From positions 1-9,477 of the forward strand of contig CADAHD010000119.1 in assembly GCA_902787595.1 (NCBI GenBank): a stretch of 9,477 nt of DNA, written 5' to 3'. This DNA comes from an uncultured Lachnospiraceae bacterium. Its GTDB lineage: Bacteria; Bacillota_A; Clostridia; Lachnospirales; Lachnospiraceae. The notes beneath the pieces were generated by a model. The model was not told where the DNA came from. It did not search any database and saw nothing but the letters and a program-made list of their open reading frames with translations. Positions within the stretch are counted from its first letter, which is position 1, and every line of letters begins with the position of its first letter. This document shows, in pieces, positions 1-7,692 of this stretch. A program made the position numbers and the translations under genes.

Positions 1-197
1 ACTATTATCTCCAATGCGGAATGCCTGTGGGGGGTAAAACCGTTATTTATATCATTATGCCAGATCCTGTAAGGATTCCCGCTCTGGTAGTCGACAACCT
101 CGTGACCGTTTGTCACATGCCTTGCCGATGCAAAATCGGCGTTGACAGAATAATACTGTTCGCGTGTGAATTTAAGATCTTCGTCTTTATATTCCAT
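1..197 (-). CDS. AraC-family transcriptional regulator, N-terminal fragment (cupin sensor domain)
   Basis: Reading leftward from an ATG at 197-195, 65 codons stay open to the window edge, so only the N-terminus is present. The peptide begins MEYKDEDLKFTREQYY and contains YRIWHNDINNGFTPHRHSAL followed by EII. The H57-x-H59-x3-E63 pattern is the first metal/sugar-binding motif of the AraC-type cupin (AraC arabinose-binding-like) domain, and 'PHRHSALEII' is characteristic of Lachnospiraceae AraC-type regulators. The C-terminal helix-turn-helix part would lie beyond position 1 and cannot be seen. The start is supported by GAGAGG on the minus strand (209-204), six bases before the ATG, and by a strong promoter at 259-231. 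It is transcribed away from the xylan genes, so it is a good candidate for their sugar-responsive activator. The family call is fairly firm; the ligand is unknown. Confidence 0.8.
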   Translation of the reverse strand, partial: MEYKDEDLKFTREQYYSVNADFASARHVTNGHEVVDYQSGNPYRIWHNDINNGFTPHRHSALEII

Positions 198-230
198 ATA
201 GAACCTCTCAAATTTTGCTACACTGCCCAG

Positions 231-259
231 ATTATATCACATGCTCACAATTTGTTCAA
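231..259 (-). promoter_or_regulatory. Promoter of the leftward AraC-type regulator
   Basis: On the minus strand a TTGAAC -35 box (259-254) and a perfect TATAAT -10 box (236-231) are separated by exactly 17 bases. The -10 is also preceded by TGA, giving an extended -10 (TGnTATAAT). Transcription would start near 224, leaving a short leader before the ATG at 197. This is a near-consensus housekeeping-sigma promoter. Nothing in it alone shows how it is controlled. Confidence 0.75.
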
Positions 260-300
260 TTATTCCTGTTATTTTTGAGTAGTTTTAAGTAAGCTGTTTA

Positions 301-309
301 TGTTATAAT
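301..309 (+). promoter_or_regulatory. Extended -10 promoter for the xylan operon
   Basis: TGTTATAAT at 301-309 is a perfect extended -10 element (TGn plus TATAAT). No good -35 lies 17 bases upstream: the hexamer at 281-286 is AGTTTT, and TTGAGT at 275-280 is 23 bases away. A promoter with a perfect -10 but weak -35 is what is expected where an AraC-type activator recruits polymerase. Transcription would begin near 316, giving a leader of about 36 bases before the GH115 start codon at 352. Activator dependence is inference. Confidence 0.6.
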
Positions 310-351
310 CTCTCCAATGCAAATTCAAGCAAAGGGGGGCCGTGAATATCT

Positions 352-1821
352 ATGAGCCGCATGGTTTTGAAGAGGGATTATCTTCCCTGCTTTATCATCG
401 AGACTGAATGTTTATCCGGTGTTAAAAAGATCGCTGCCAAAGTAAGGGAGGATCTTTATAAAGTATTCGGAGATATGCCTGAAAAGAGAAAGACAGCCGG
501 CGGCGTTATGCCTGCGATCGACGAGATCAGCCTTGTGTTCGGTATAGTGGGGCAGAGCCCGCTGATCGATGATATGGCGGAGAAGGGTATCATTGATGTA
601 AGCGCCGTCAGGGGAAGAAGAGAGGTTTACGGATTCTTTCCGGTCAGGGACGATCTTCTGGTGATAGCGGGAAGCGATAAGCGCGGTGCTATCTACGGGC
701 TCTTTCATTTATCCGAGCTTCTGGGCGTATCACCCTTTGTTAACTGGTCTGCGCTTCCTCCGGGAAAGAAGGATTCCTTCATTATAGATGATGCGCATTA
801 TTTTATTTCGAGGGAGCCCTCCGTTGAGTACAGAGGATTTTTTATAAATGATGAATGGCCCGCGTTCGGTGAATGGTGCAGCAGGCGCTTTGGCGGATTT
901 ACGGCAGAGATGTATGAAAATGTATTTGAACTGCTGCTGCGTCTTAAGGGTAATTATCTCTGGCCTGCAATGTGGAGTTCCTGCTTTGCGGAGGACGGCC
1001 CGGGACTTGCGAGCGCGGAACTGGCAGATGAGCTGGGCGTTATCATGGGACTTTCGCATCATGAGCCCTGCCTGCGTCACGGTGAGGAATACAGCCATGT
1101 GCGCGGAAAGGATTCCATTTACGGGGACGCATGGAGCTTCATTACGAATAAGGAAGGCATTACCCGTTTCTGGAGAGACGGTTTAAAGCGCAACGGCCAT
1201 CTGGAAAATGTTATCACTGTCGGCATGCGCGGTGAAAGGGATTCGACCGTGCTGGGCAAAGAAGCCACGCTTGCGGATAACATTAATCTGCTGCGTGATG
1301 TGTTAAGAACACAGGAGCAGCTTATAAAGGAAGAAGTTAATGAAGATCTGAGCAAAGTACCCCGCATGCTGGCTTTATATAAGGAAGTGGAAGCATATTA
1401 TTACGGGGATGAGACAACTCCGGGGCTGAAGGAAGGCTGTCCCGAGCTGGAGGATGTTATCCTGATGCTCTGCGATGATAATCACGGTTATCTGAGAAGT
1501 CTCCCCGATGAGCAGATGCGCAAGCATCCCGGCGGGTTCGGCATGTATTATCACTTTGATTATCATGGCGGTCCCGTGTCTTATGAGTGGATCAATTCGA
1601 CCTATCTGCCCGAGGTATGGCAGCAGATGAACACCGCCTATGAATACGGCATACAGCGGCTCTGGATAGTCAATGTGGGCGATCTGGGTCTGCAGGAGCT
1701 GCCGCTGTCTTATTTCCTTGATATGGCATATGATTTTGACAAATGGGGCAAGTGCGGACCGGACAGCGCAAAGAATAAGACTGGCCGATGTCCAGATGCG
1801 CGCCAGCCGTCTTATCCATAA
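352..1821 (+). CDS. GH115 alpha-glucuronidase, N-terminal part (frame broken near 1780)
   Basis: Removes (4-O-methyl)glucuronic acid side chains from xylan or its oligosaccharides. GH115, unlike GH67, can act on internal xyloses. Family signatures are VEYRGFFINDEWPAFG (residues 158-173), LWPAMWSS (203-210), GLSHHEP (to residue 239), TVGMRGERDS (to 298), and DYHGGPVSYEWIN from about 403. Together they cover the N-terminal domain and most of the catalytic barrel. There is no signal peptide, so the enzyme is predicted to be cytoplasmic. The ATG at 352 has AGGGGGG (333-339) upstream; a second in-frame ATG at 361 is possible. Homology runs through YDFDKWG...NKT (about 1779) and then fails: the last dozen or so residues to the stop at 1819-1821 are out of frame. 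The family continues in another frame downstream. The family call is firm; whether this is a true pseudogene or a sequence error is open. Confidence 0.9.
   Translation: MSRMVLKRDYLPCFIIETECLSGVKKIAAKVREDLYKVFGDMPEKRKTAGGVMPAIDEISLVFGIVGQSPLIDDMAEKGIIDVSAVRGRREVYGFFPVRDDLLVIAGSDKRGAIYGLFHLSELLGVSPFVNWSALPPGKKDSFIIDDAHYFISREPSVEYRGFFINDEWPAFGEWCSRRFGGFTAEMYENVFELLLRLKGNYLWPAMWSSCFAEDGPGLASAELADELGVIMGLSHHEPCLRHGEEYSHVRGKDSIYGDAWSFITNKEGITRFWRDGLKRNGHLENVITVGMRGERDSTVLGKEATLADNINLLRDVLRTQEQLIKEEVNEDLSKVPRMLALYKEVEAYYYGDETTPGLKEGCPELEDVILMLCDDNHGYLRSLPDEQMRKHPGGFGMYYHFDYHGGPVSYEWINSTYLPEVWQQMNTAYEYGIQRLWIVNVGDLGLQELPLSYFLDMAYDFDKWGKCGPDSAKNKTGRCPDARQPSYP
1770..1790 (+). other. Frameshift/deletion junction inside the GH115 gene
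   Basis: Upstream of this point the GH115 homology is in the frame of position 352 (…DSAKNKT). Downstream it is in the frame of position 1784 (LADVQMRASRLIHNRRPE). From family knowledge, around 20 residues normally lie between the NKT and the 'IAEIL..YTRINHNRRPE' block, including a conserved 'W...QFG' motif. None of them is present in any of the three frames. The phase change corresponds to a net loss of 3k+2 bases, so a simple single-base slip does not explain it. Confidence 0.7.
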
Positions 1822-3145
1822 CAGAAGACCCGAGCATATGAATGAGTCTGTTTATCATGTTCAGGAAGATTATGAGGCCAGCCGCATGCTGGATCAGATC
1901 GTGGATATATCCAACGAATATGACGAACTGGCGGAAAAGTGTCCGAAAGAGTACAAGGATGCGCTGTTTGAGCTTATCGGTTACAGCCTGATGGGTGGAA
2001 TGAACCTGATCAGTCTGTGGCTCTGCAGGAGTTTCAACCACTACTATGCATCAATAGGCGCGCTGGCGGCAAATGTATATGCCGATATGATGGAGCAGAT
2101 GTTAAAGGCGGACGAGAGCCTTAAGGAAGTGCTGCACAGCATAGCCGGCGGCAAATGGGACGGCTTTGGGGAGGCGCTGCATATAGGCTTTAAGAACTGG
2201 AATTCCGAGGAATGCCGCAATCCCGTGATCGAAACCGTGGTGCCGGTTAACGGCAAGGCTCTTGTAGCGGGACTTATCGGTGAAAACGGAGCCAGCCGCG
2301 GAATGGAATGGACTAAGAGAGTCCTGGAGCTTAAGCGCTATGACAGGGAAGATGACGAGCATGCGTGGGCTGATATCTTTGTTTCCTCCTGCGGTAGGGA
2401 AGAGGTGGAATTTGAGATCAGATCCGGTGCTGACTGGCTGGTTCCCGAATACACCAAAGAGCTGCTTTCGGAAGATGATCCTTTCCGTATCATAGAGCTC
2501 TGCGTTGATAAAAAAGCTGCTAAGGGAGAAAGCGCAAAGCTTGAGATAATCTACCCGGGCGGAAAGATAGAGTTTAAGGTTAATGCTCCTGCAGGCAGCA
2601 GGACCGGAGACAGTTTTGCTGAGTGTGACGGCATCGTGGCTATTGATGCGGCTCATTACAGCGGCAGGCAGGATGTAAGCGGGGCGAGGTTCTGCCTTGT
2701 GCCCGGTCTGGGACGACGTGAGGATGCTATGGCGTTAATGCCTGTAACGGCTTATTTTGATAAAGCTGAAGACGCTCCTTACCTTGATTACAGCTTTAAT
2801 ATAAAGGAAGACGGCGAATATACGGTATACTTCCAGCTGCTTTCCTGCAATCCCTGGATCCAGGGCAGAAAGGTAAAACTCTGCTTTTCTGTCAACAGTA
2901 CGGAGATTGTTAAGTGTGATGCCGTATCGGAGAAGTATGTGGCCGGAGAATCTTATGACTGGGGAATGGGCGTGATGAACCATGTGCATCTTGTTGAGAC
3001 AGATGTTAAGTTAACGGCCGGAAGCAATAACTTAAGATTTTACGGGACGGATCCGGAGAATGTTTTGGAGCGTGTGATCATTGTGCGCAAAGGCTGCAAA
3101 GCGCCCGGGTCGTTCCTGGGCCCTGATGAGAGCTTTAAAGAGTGA
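1796..3145 (+). CDS. GH115 alpha-glucuronidase, C-terminal part (continuation in another frame)
   Basis: Continuation of the gene at 352 in a different reading frame. Homology can be followed from about 1781 (LADVQ...), so the first in-frame ATG, at 1796, is only a nominal start; no ribosome site precedes it. The conserved helix motif HNRRPEHMNESVYHV comes directly after the break. Then come a helical region (LFELIGYSLMGGMNLISLWL, NHYYASIGALAANVYADMME), the family motif GKWDGFGEALHIGFKNWN, and a C-terminal beta-sandwich region that ends AYFDKAEDAPYLDYSF and then APGSFLGPDES, a typical GH115 tail. The two parts sum to over 900 residues, as expected for the family, minus roughly 20 conserved residues lost at the junction. 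Stop codon at 3143-3145. A 7-bp GC-rich stem at 3103-3121 lies inside the tail and is not followed directly by a T run. Confidence 0.85.
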   Translation: MRASRLIHNRRPEHMNESVYHVQEDYEASRMLDQIVDISNEYDELAEKCPKEYKDALFELIGYSLMGGMNLISLWLCRSFNHYYASIGALAANVYADMMEQMLKADESLKEVLHSIAGGKWDGFGEALHIGFKNWNSEECRNPVIETVVPVNGKALVAGLIGENGASRGMEWTKRVLELKRYDREDDEHAWADIFVSSCGREEVEFEIRSGADWLVPEYTKELLSEDDPFRIIELCVDKKAAKGESAKLEIIYPGGKIEFKVNAPAGSRTGDSFAECDGIVAIDAAHYSGRQDVSGARFCLVPGLGRREDAMALMPVTAYFDKAEDAPYLDYSFNIKEDGEYTVYFQLLSCNPWIQGRKVKLCFSVNSTEIVKCDAVSEKYVAGESYDWGMGVMNHVHLVETDVKLTAGSNNLRFYGTDPENVLERVIIVRKGCKAPGSFLGPDESFKE

Positions 3146-3233
3146 TTTTTTTAACAAAATGCACAAGAAAAGCTCATAAAAAAGCGCGAATTTATGTAAA
3201 AGAAACAACGCAAGAAATGAGCAATATGGAGCA

Positions 3234-4685
3234 TTGTTTGATAAGCACATAAAAAGAGCAGTATTTATAATTTCAATTGTGAAATTTTCGCGTGGTGTTT
3301 TTATATTTGCATTAACGGGGGCCTTATGCGCATGCGGAAAGCCGGACGGGACAGCAGTTCCGGAGTCTGAGCTTGTGGTTAGCCCTACAGATACAGCGGA
3401 CGCGGAACCTGCAGTCGGTGATACGGAAACCCCGGAAGACAAGCCGGAGGAAGAAGCAGAAACCACTGTTACAGAAGCGGAGGAGGTTCCGATTTTAAGA
3501 GATTCGGTCCGTGACAGTCTTGGGGGATTTGCAGGATGCGCAGTTACAGGCATGGAGGTAGATGATCCCGGCGTATGGGATATAGTCACCACACATTTTG
3601 AAGCGGTTACGCTTGGAAATGAGCTTAAACCTGATGCGCTGTTTGATTACAGTGTTTCAACCTGCCCAGGAACGGTAGTTGCAGAGCTTAACGGGCAGGA
3701 GATGACAGTGCCTAAGATCAGCTATAAGAGAGCTGAAAAGATATTGGATAAGTTCCTTGACTGGAACACAAAGAACCCTGACAAACAGATAAAGATACGC
3801 GGCCATGTGCTGGTATGGCATTCCCAGACGCCGGAATGGTTCTTTCATGAGGATTATGACAAGAATAAACCTTATGTAAGCGCCGCGGAAATGGACAGGC
3901 GCCAGGAATGGTACATAAAGACCGTGCTGGAGCATTTCACCGGAGAGGACAGCAAGTATAAAGACATGTTCTACGGCTGGGATGTGGTAAACGAAGCGAT
4001 CAGCGACGGGACAGGAACTTATCGCAGCGATAATGAGAATCCTTCCGAACCGCTGAGCGATGACAGGCACGGCAGCAATTCCAGATGGTGGCACGTTTAT
4101 CAGAGCCAGGAGTATATAATCAACGCATTTAAATATGCAAACAAGTACGCGCCTGCGGATCTTGAGCTGTACTACAATGATTACAATGAATGTGTAAGCA
4201 AAAAGAAGTACGGCATTATCAAGCTCCTTGAAGAGATAAAGGCGCAGGAAGGTGCACCCGGAGAAGGAACCAGGATAAGCGCCATGGGCATGCAGGGACA
4301 TTACGGCATGGATGATCCCGGGCCCACCGATATACAGAGTGCGATCAGACAGTATTCGGAAGTGGTTGGAAAAGTCCAGTTCACCGAACTTGACGTCAGA
4401 GCCAGCGACGGATACGACGGAAGCGAAGCCGCAAAGCCTGATGAGTACGAAAAACTCAAAAAGCGCTACAATGTCATCTGGTATTCTGCAAAGAATGCCA
4501 ATAAAGACGGACAGGTTGTAGACGGCTTGACTTTCTGGGGGACAGTGGATCATTATTCATGGCTGCAGTCCAGATCGAATGTGGGCGGAGGAAGCACAAC
4601 GGGATTGCCCCAGTGCCCGCTGCTTTTTGATGAACATTATGAGCCTAAACCCTGCTTTTACGTATTTGCAGGATCGGACGAATAA
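3234..4685 (+). CDS. GH10 endo-1,4-beta-xylanase, surface lipoprotein
   Basis: Hydrolyses internal beta-1,4 bonds of xylan outside the cell. Counting from TTG at 3234, an N-terminal hydrophobic stretch ends in the lipobox LCAC (Cys34), predicting a lipoprotein. An acidic, Pro/Thr/Glu-rich linker follows (about 35-90), then a GH10 barrel to the end. Visible GH10 motifs are GHVLVWHSQTPEWFF, WDVVNEA with the acid/base Glu254, YYNDYNE, MGMQGHYG, and QFTELDV with the nucleophile Glu385; WGTVDHYSW is near the C-terminus. All catalytic residues are intact, and no separate carbohydrate-binding module is visible. The start is uncertain: GGAG (3228-3231) is only 2 bases from the TTG. A GTG at 3279 would give a more typical 19-residue lipoprotein signal (MKFSRGVFIFALTGALCAC) but has no ribosome site. 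The 88-base gap after GH115 may hold a weak promoter (TTAACA at 3151-3156, CATAAA at 3175-3180). Confidence 0.92.
   Translation: MFDKHIKRAVFIISIVKFSRGVFIFALTGALCACGKPDGTAVPESELVVSPTDTADAEPAVGDTETPEDKPEEEAETTVTEAEEVPILRDSVRDSLGGFAGCAVTGMEVDDPGVWDIVTTHFEAVTLGNELKPDALFDYSVSTCPGTVVAELNGQEMTVPKISYKRAEKILDKFLDWNTKNPDKQIKIRGHVLVWHSQTPEWFFHEDYDKNKPYVSAAEMDRRQEWYIKTVLEHFTGEDSKYKDMFYGWDVVNEAISDGTGTYRSDNENPSEPLSDDRHGSNSRWWHVYQSQEYIINAFKYANKYAPADLELYYNDYNECVSKKKYGIIKLLEEIKAQEGAPGEGTRISAMGMQGHYGMDDPGPTDIQSAIRQYSEVVGKVQFTELDVRASDGYDGSEAAKPDEYEKLKKRYNVIWYSAKNANKDGQVVDGLTFWGTVDHYSWLQSRSNVGGGSTTGLPQCPLLFDEHYEPKPCFYVFAGSDE
3269..3286. promoter_or_regulatory. Perfect 7-bp inverted repeat at the GH10 start (possible operator)
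   Basis: AATTTCA-ATTG-TGAAATT is a perfect 7-bp dyad around a 4-base spacer, next to a TATAAT at 3266-3271. It covers the possible GTG start at 3279. It is AT-rich and could be a repressor site or a weak hairpin hiding the start. It does not fit the catabolite-repression (cre) consensus. AT-rich dyads occur by chance, so this is tentative. Confidence 0.25.
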
Positions 4686-4723
4686 AAGAAAAGGCATGCA
4701 GATGCCGGGTTTCGGAGGAAGAA

Positions 4724-7663
4724 ATGGCTAAAAAACGGAATATCATCTTAATCGCTGTAGCTGCAGTTGCTGTTCTGATCATAGTTATCATGGTGATCAA
4801 CAGCAAGAAGGTCTATGATTTCCATGACAAATATGCGGGAGCTGACCTCACAAAGGAGATAGAGGGCGCGGAAAGAAACGGTACTTACAGCAAGTATCTT
4901 GTTAATAATGCAAATACTCCCAGACCCGCTAAGGATGCCGAGGTCGATCTGTTCAATTACAAGAGCGAAGGCGAAGTAAGCGTTGAGGACAATTACAGCG
5001 GTTCAAAGGCTATTCTGACACAGCCCGGTTCCGAAGTTACCTGGACGGTAAATGTTCCCGAAGCAGGTCTTTATAATCTGTATCTTGAGTATTTTGCTCC
5101 CGAGTCAAGAGGTGTTGCGGTAGAACGTACCCTCAAGATCAACGGTGAGCTTCCTTTTGATGATGCATCAAATATCGAGTTTACAAGGATCTGGACAGAT
5201 GCTACCGATCCCAAGATCGATAATCAGGGCAATGAGATCCGCCCCATGCAGATCGAGGTATTTGACTGGCAGAAGGCGTATTTCAGAGATGATATGGGTT
5301 ATGTTGCAGAGCCCTATCTGTTCTATTTTGAAAAAGGATCAAATACCATCAGCCTTAAGGCTGACAATGAGCCTATGGCTATCAGAAAGTTTGTTGTCAT
5401 GGGAGAGAAGAAGCTTCCTGCATATTCTGAGTATATAGCATCCAAGTCTTCCATGGGCAACGGCGATTCTTCACTTGACCTTAAGATCGAAGGTGAAAAA
5501 TCCAAAACACGTTCCGAATCTTCACTTTATGCAAAATATGACCGTTCATCACCGACTACATCTCCTTCAAGCGTTACCACAACGGTTCTTAACTATGTGG
5601 GTGGCGATTCCTGGAGAAGCAATGGCATGTGGGTTGAATGGGAATTTGAAGTTCCTCAGGACGGCCTTTACAATATCATGATAAAGGCACGCCAGAATTA
5701 TGCCCGTGGCAGCATGGCTAACAGAACCGTGTATATAGACGGTGAGGTTCCTTTTGAGGAGCTTAAAGAAATATCCTTTACTTATGATAATGACTGGAAT
5801 TGCAAGAGACTTGCCGATGAGAACGGTAATCCTTATCAGATCGCTCTTACAAAGGGTAAGCACACCATCCGCCTTGAGGCTACTCTGGGCCGCCTGGGCG
5901 AGCTCCTTTCCGATCTGGAAAACTCTACTTACAGACTTAATCAGGTTTACAGACGTCTGCTGATCTACACAGGCGCAACCCCTGATCAGTATCGTGATTA
6001 TAAGATCGATACCACTTATCCCGAGATTATCGAGGCTATGGACATTGAGTCCAAGAGACTTTATAAGCTGGTTGACGATATGGTTGAATACTGCGGACAG
6101 AAGGCTGATAATATAGCAACCGCCCAGACCATAGCTCAGCAGCTTGAGAGATTTGTTGCAAAGCCTCAGAAGATAACTCTTGAGTTTACAGCATTTAAGG
6201 ATAATATCACTGCTCTTGGTACCGCAGCTCTTAACTTAAGCGAGACCAAGCTGGATGTGGATTATCTCCAGATAACCGGTGCTGATGTTACACCTGCAAA
6301 TGAAAAGACCAATTTCTTCAAATCTGCATGGCATGAGATCAGATCCTTCGTTGCATCATTCTTTGTAGACTATAATGCAGTCGGTGATGTTTATACCGGC
6401 GGTGATGCAGCTGACGCCGTAACCGTTTGGGTTCTTACAGGACGTGATCAGGGTACCATTCTGAAGTCCATGATAGACGATGGCTTTACACCCGAAACAG
6501 GGGTTAAGGTAAATGTTAAGATAGTTGGTGCTGATGCACTCCTTAATGCAGTGCTTGCAGGCCGCGGACCTGATGTGGTTCTTTCGGTAGGTGCGGATCA
6601 GCCTGTTAACTACGCTCTGCGTGGAGCAGCAGAGGATATCACCCAGTTCCCTGATTACAAGGAAGTGCTGAGCCACTATTCACCCAGCTCATATGAGCAG
6701 ATCAGTCTGGATGGACATATTTACGGCATTCCCGAGCAGCAGACCTTCAATGTGCTCTTCTACCGTAAAGACGTGCTTGAAGAGCTTGATCTTGAGGTTC
6801 CCAATACCTGGCAGGAAGTTATAGAGATGCTTCCCACCATTCAGGGTAACAACTTATCGATAGCTCTGCCCAGCGCAGCAGGATCCTCATCCAGCGCGGG
6901 CGCTACCACTACAGTAGCATCCAACCAGCCTGACCTTTCACTGTACTTCACGCTGCTGTTCCAGTATGGCGGTGATATGTACAATAAAGAAGGCACAAAG
7001 ACTGCTGTTGATACCGAAGCCGGTATTTCGGCATTCGATGATACGGTTCGCTTCTTTAACGATTACGGTATACCGGTATTCTTCGACTTCGTAAGCCGTT
7101 TCCGTTCCGGTGAGATGCCTATAGGCGTAATGCCTTACTCAATGTATAATACACTTATGGTATCCGCGCCTGAGATAAGAGGTCTGTGGGACTTCACTCT
7201 GATCCCGGGCACCGAAAAACCTGACGGAACGATCGACCGCAGCTGCTTCATCACAGGTAATGCTACTATGATGATCGCTACAGATGATGAGCAGAAAAAG
7301 CAGAACTCCTGGCAGTTCATGAAGTGGTGGGCTAATGCCGATACCCAGGTTCGTTTCGGACGTGAGATAGAGGCATTGCTTGGAGCTTCCGCAAGATATA
7401 ATACAGCTAACAGGGATGCATTCTCCAGACTTTCCTGGAGTGTAGAAGATATAGAAGTACTGGGCGCGCAGTGGGATCAGACAGTAGGTATCAGGGAAGT
7501 TCCCGGCGGATACTTTACAGGTCGTCATATTGCAAATGCAGTACGTAAGTGCATCAATGAGAAAGCTGATACACGTGAGACCATCATCGATTACTCAATA
7601 AAGATCGATGAAGAGATCACAAAGAAACGTAACGAGTTCGGTATGCCCGTTTACGAGGACTGA
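4724..7663 (+). CDS. Large membrane-anchored extracellular solute-binding protein with two CBM-like modules
   Basis: Predicted to capture xylo-/aldouronate oligosaccharides for the adjacent permeases. One N-terminal membrane segment (about residues 6-27, IILIAVAAVAVLIIVIMV) lacks a lipobox cysteine, so it probably stays as an uncleaved anchor. Two related beta-sandwich-like modules follow, at about 50-230 and 250-418. Each has a 'V..AGLYN/V.QDGLYN' strand and a matching core: INGELPFDD (139 on) and IDGEVPFEE (338 on), 199 residues apart. A helical stretch (about 435-560) leads to a family-1 solute-binding domain from about 567 (TVWVLTGRDQ, then GRGPDVVLSVGADQPVNYAL, IYGIPEQQTFNVLFYRKDVL, FMKWWANADTQVRFG). 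At 979 residues it is about twice the size of a normal binding protein (roughly 420-550). GGAGG at 4714-4718 sets the start, 38 bases after GH10. The sugar ligand is inferred from the neighbours only. Confidence 0.88.
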   Translation: MAKKRNIILIAVAAVAVLIIVIMVINSKKVYDFHDKYAGADLTKEIEGAERNGTYSKYLVNNANTPRPAKDAEVDLFNYKSEGEVSVEDNYSGSKAILTQPGSEVTWTVNVPEAGLYNLYLEYFAPESRGVAVERTLKINGELPFDDASNIEFTRIWTDATDPKIDNQGNEIRPMQIEVFDWQKAYFRDDMGYVAEPYLFYFEKGSNTISLKADNEPMAIRKFVVMGEKKLPAYSEYIASKSSMGNGDSSLDLKIEGEKSKTRSESSLYAKYDRSSPTTSPSSVTTTVLNYVGGDSWRSNGMWVEWEFEVPQDGLYNIMIKARQNYARGSMANRTVYIDGEVPFEELKEISFTYDNDWNCKRLADENGNPYQIALTKGKHTIRLEATLGRLGELLSDLENSTYRLNQVYRRLLIYTGATPDQYRDYKIDTTYPEIIEAMDIESKRLYKLVDDMVEYCGQKADNIATAQTIAQQLERFVAKPQKITLEFTAFKDNITALGTAALNLSETKLDVDYLQITGADVTPANEKTNFFKSAWHEIRSFVASFFVDYNAVGDVYTGGDAADAVTVWVLTGRDQGTILKSMIDDGFTPETGVKVNVKIVGADALLNAVLAGRGPDVVLSVGADQPVNYALRGAAEDITQFPDYKEVLSHYSPSSYEQISLDGHIYGIPEQQTFNVLFYRKDVLEELDLEVPNTWQEVIEMLPTIQGNNLSIALPSAAGSSSSAGATTTVASNQPDLSLYFTLLFQYGGDMYNKEGTKTAVDTEAGISAFDDTVRFFNDYGIPVFFDFVSRFRSGEMPIGVMPYSMYNTLMVSAPEIRGLWDFTLIPGTEKPDGTIDRSCFITGNATMMIATDDEQKKQNSWQFMKWWANADTQVRFGREIEALLGASARYNTANRDAFSRLSWSVEDIEVLGAQWDQTVGIREVPGGYFTGRHIANAVRKCINEKADTRETIIDYSIKIDEEITKKRNEFGMPVYED

Positions 7664-7692
7664 TTCAATACGTAGAATAAAGAGGTAGAGAA

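Noticed and set aside
21..278. An 85-codon rightward open frame at the left edge
   Set aside because: It overlaps the leftward frame with the clear AraC cupin motif (HxHxxxE), runs across that gene's promoter, and resembles no known protein.
1764..1800. Programmed ribosomal frameshift as the explanation for the GH115 break
   Set aside because: There is no convincing slippery heptamer, and conserved residues appear to be missing at the junction, which frameshifting alone would not cause.
3103..3152. Possible terminator after GH115: GCCCGGG-TCGTT-CCTGGGC stem (3103-3121) and a T run (about 3146-3152)
   Set aside because: The stem sits in conserved GH115 coding sequence and the T run is about 25 bases away, so it does not form an intrinsic terminator.
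3657..4553. A 298-codon leftward open frame inside GH10
   Set aside because: It lies antisense to the well-conserved GH10 catalytic domain and shows no recognisable domain, so it is a shadow of that gene's codon use.
4693..4706. Small hairpin GGCAT-GCAG-ATGCC between GH10 and the binding protein
   Set aside because: Only 5 bp, with no T run and a strong ribosome site right after it; at most an RNA processing or stability element, with no support for more.
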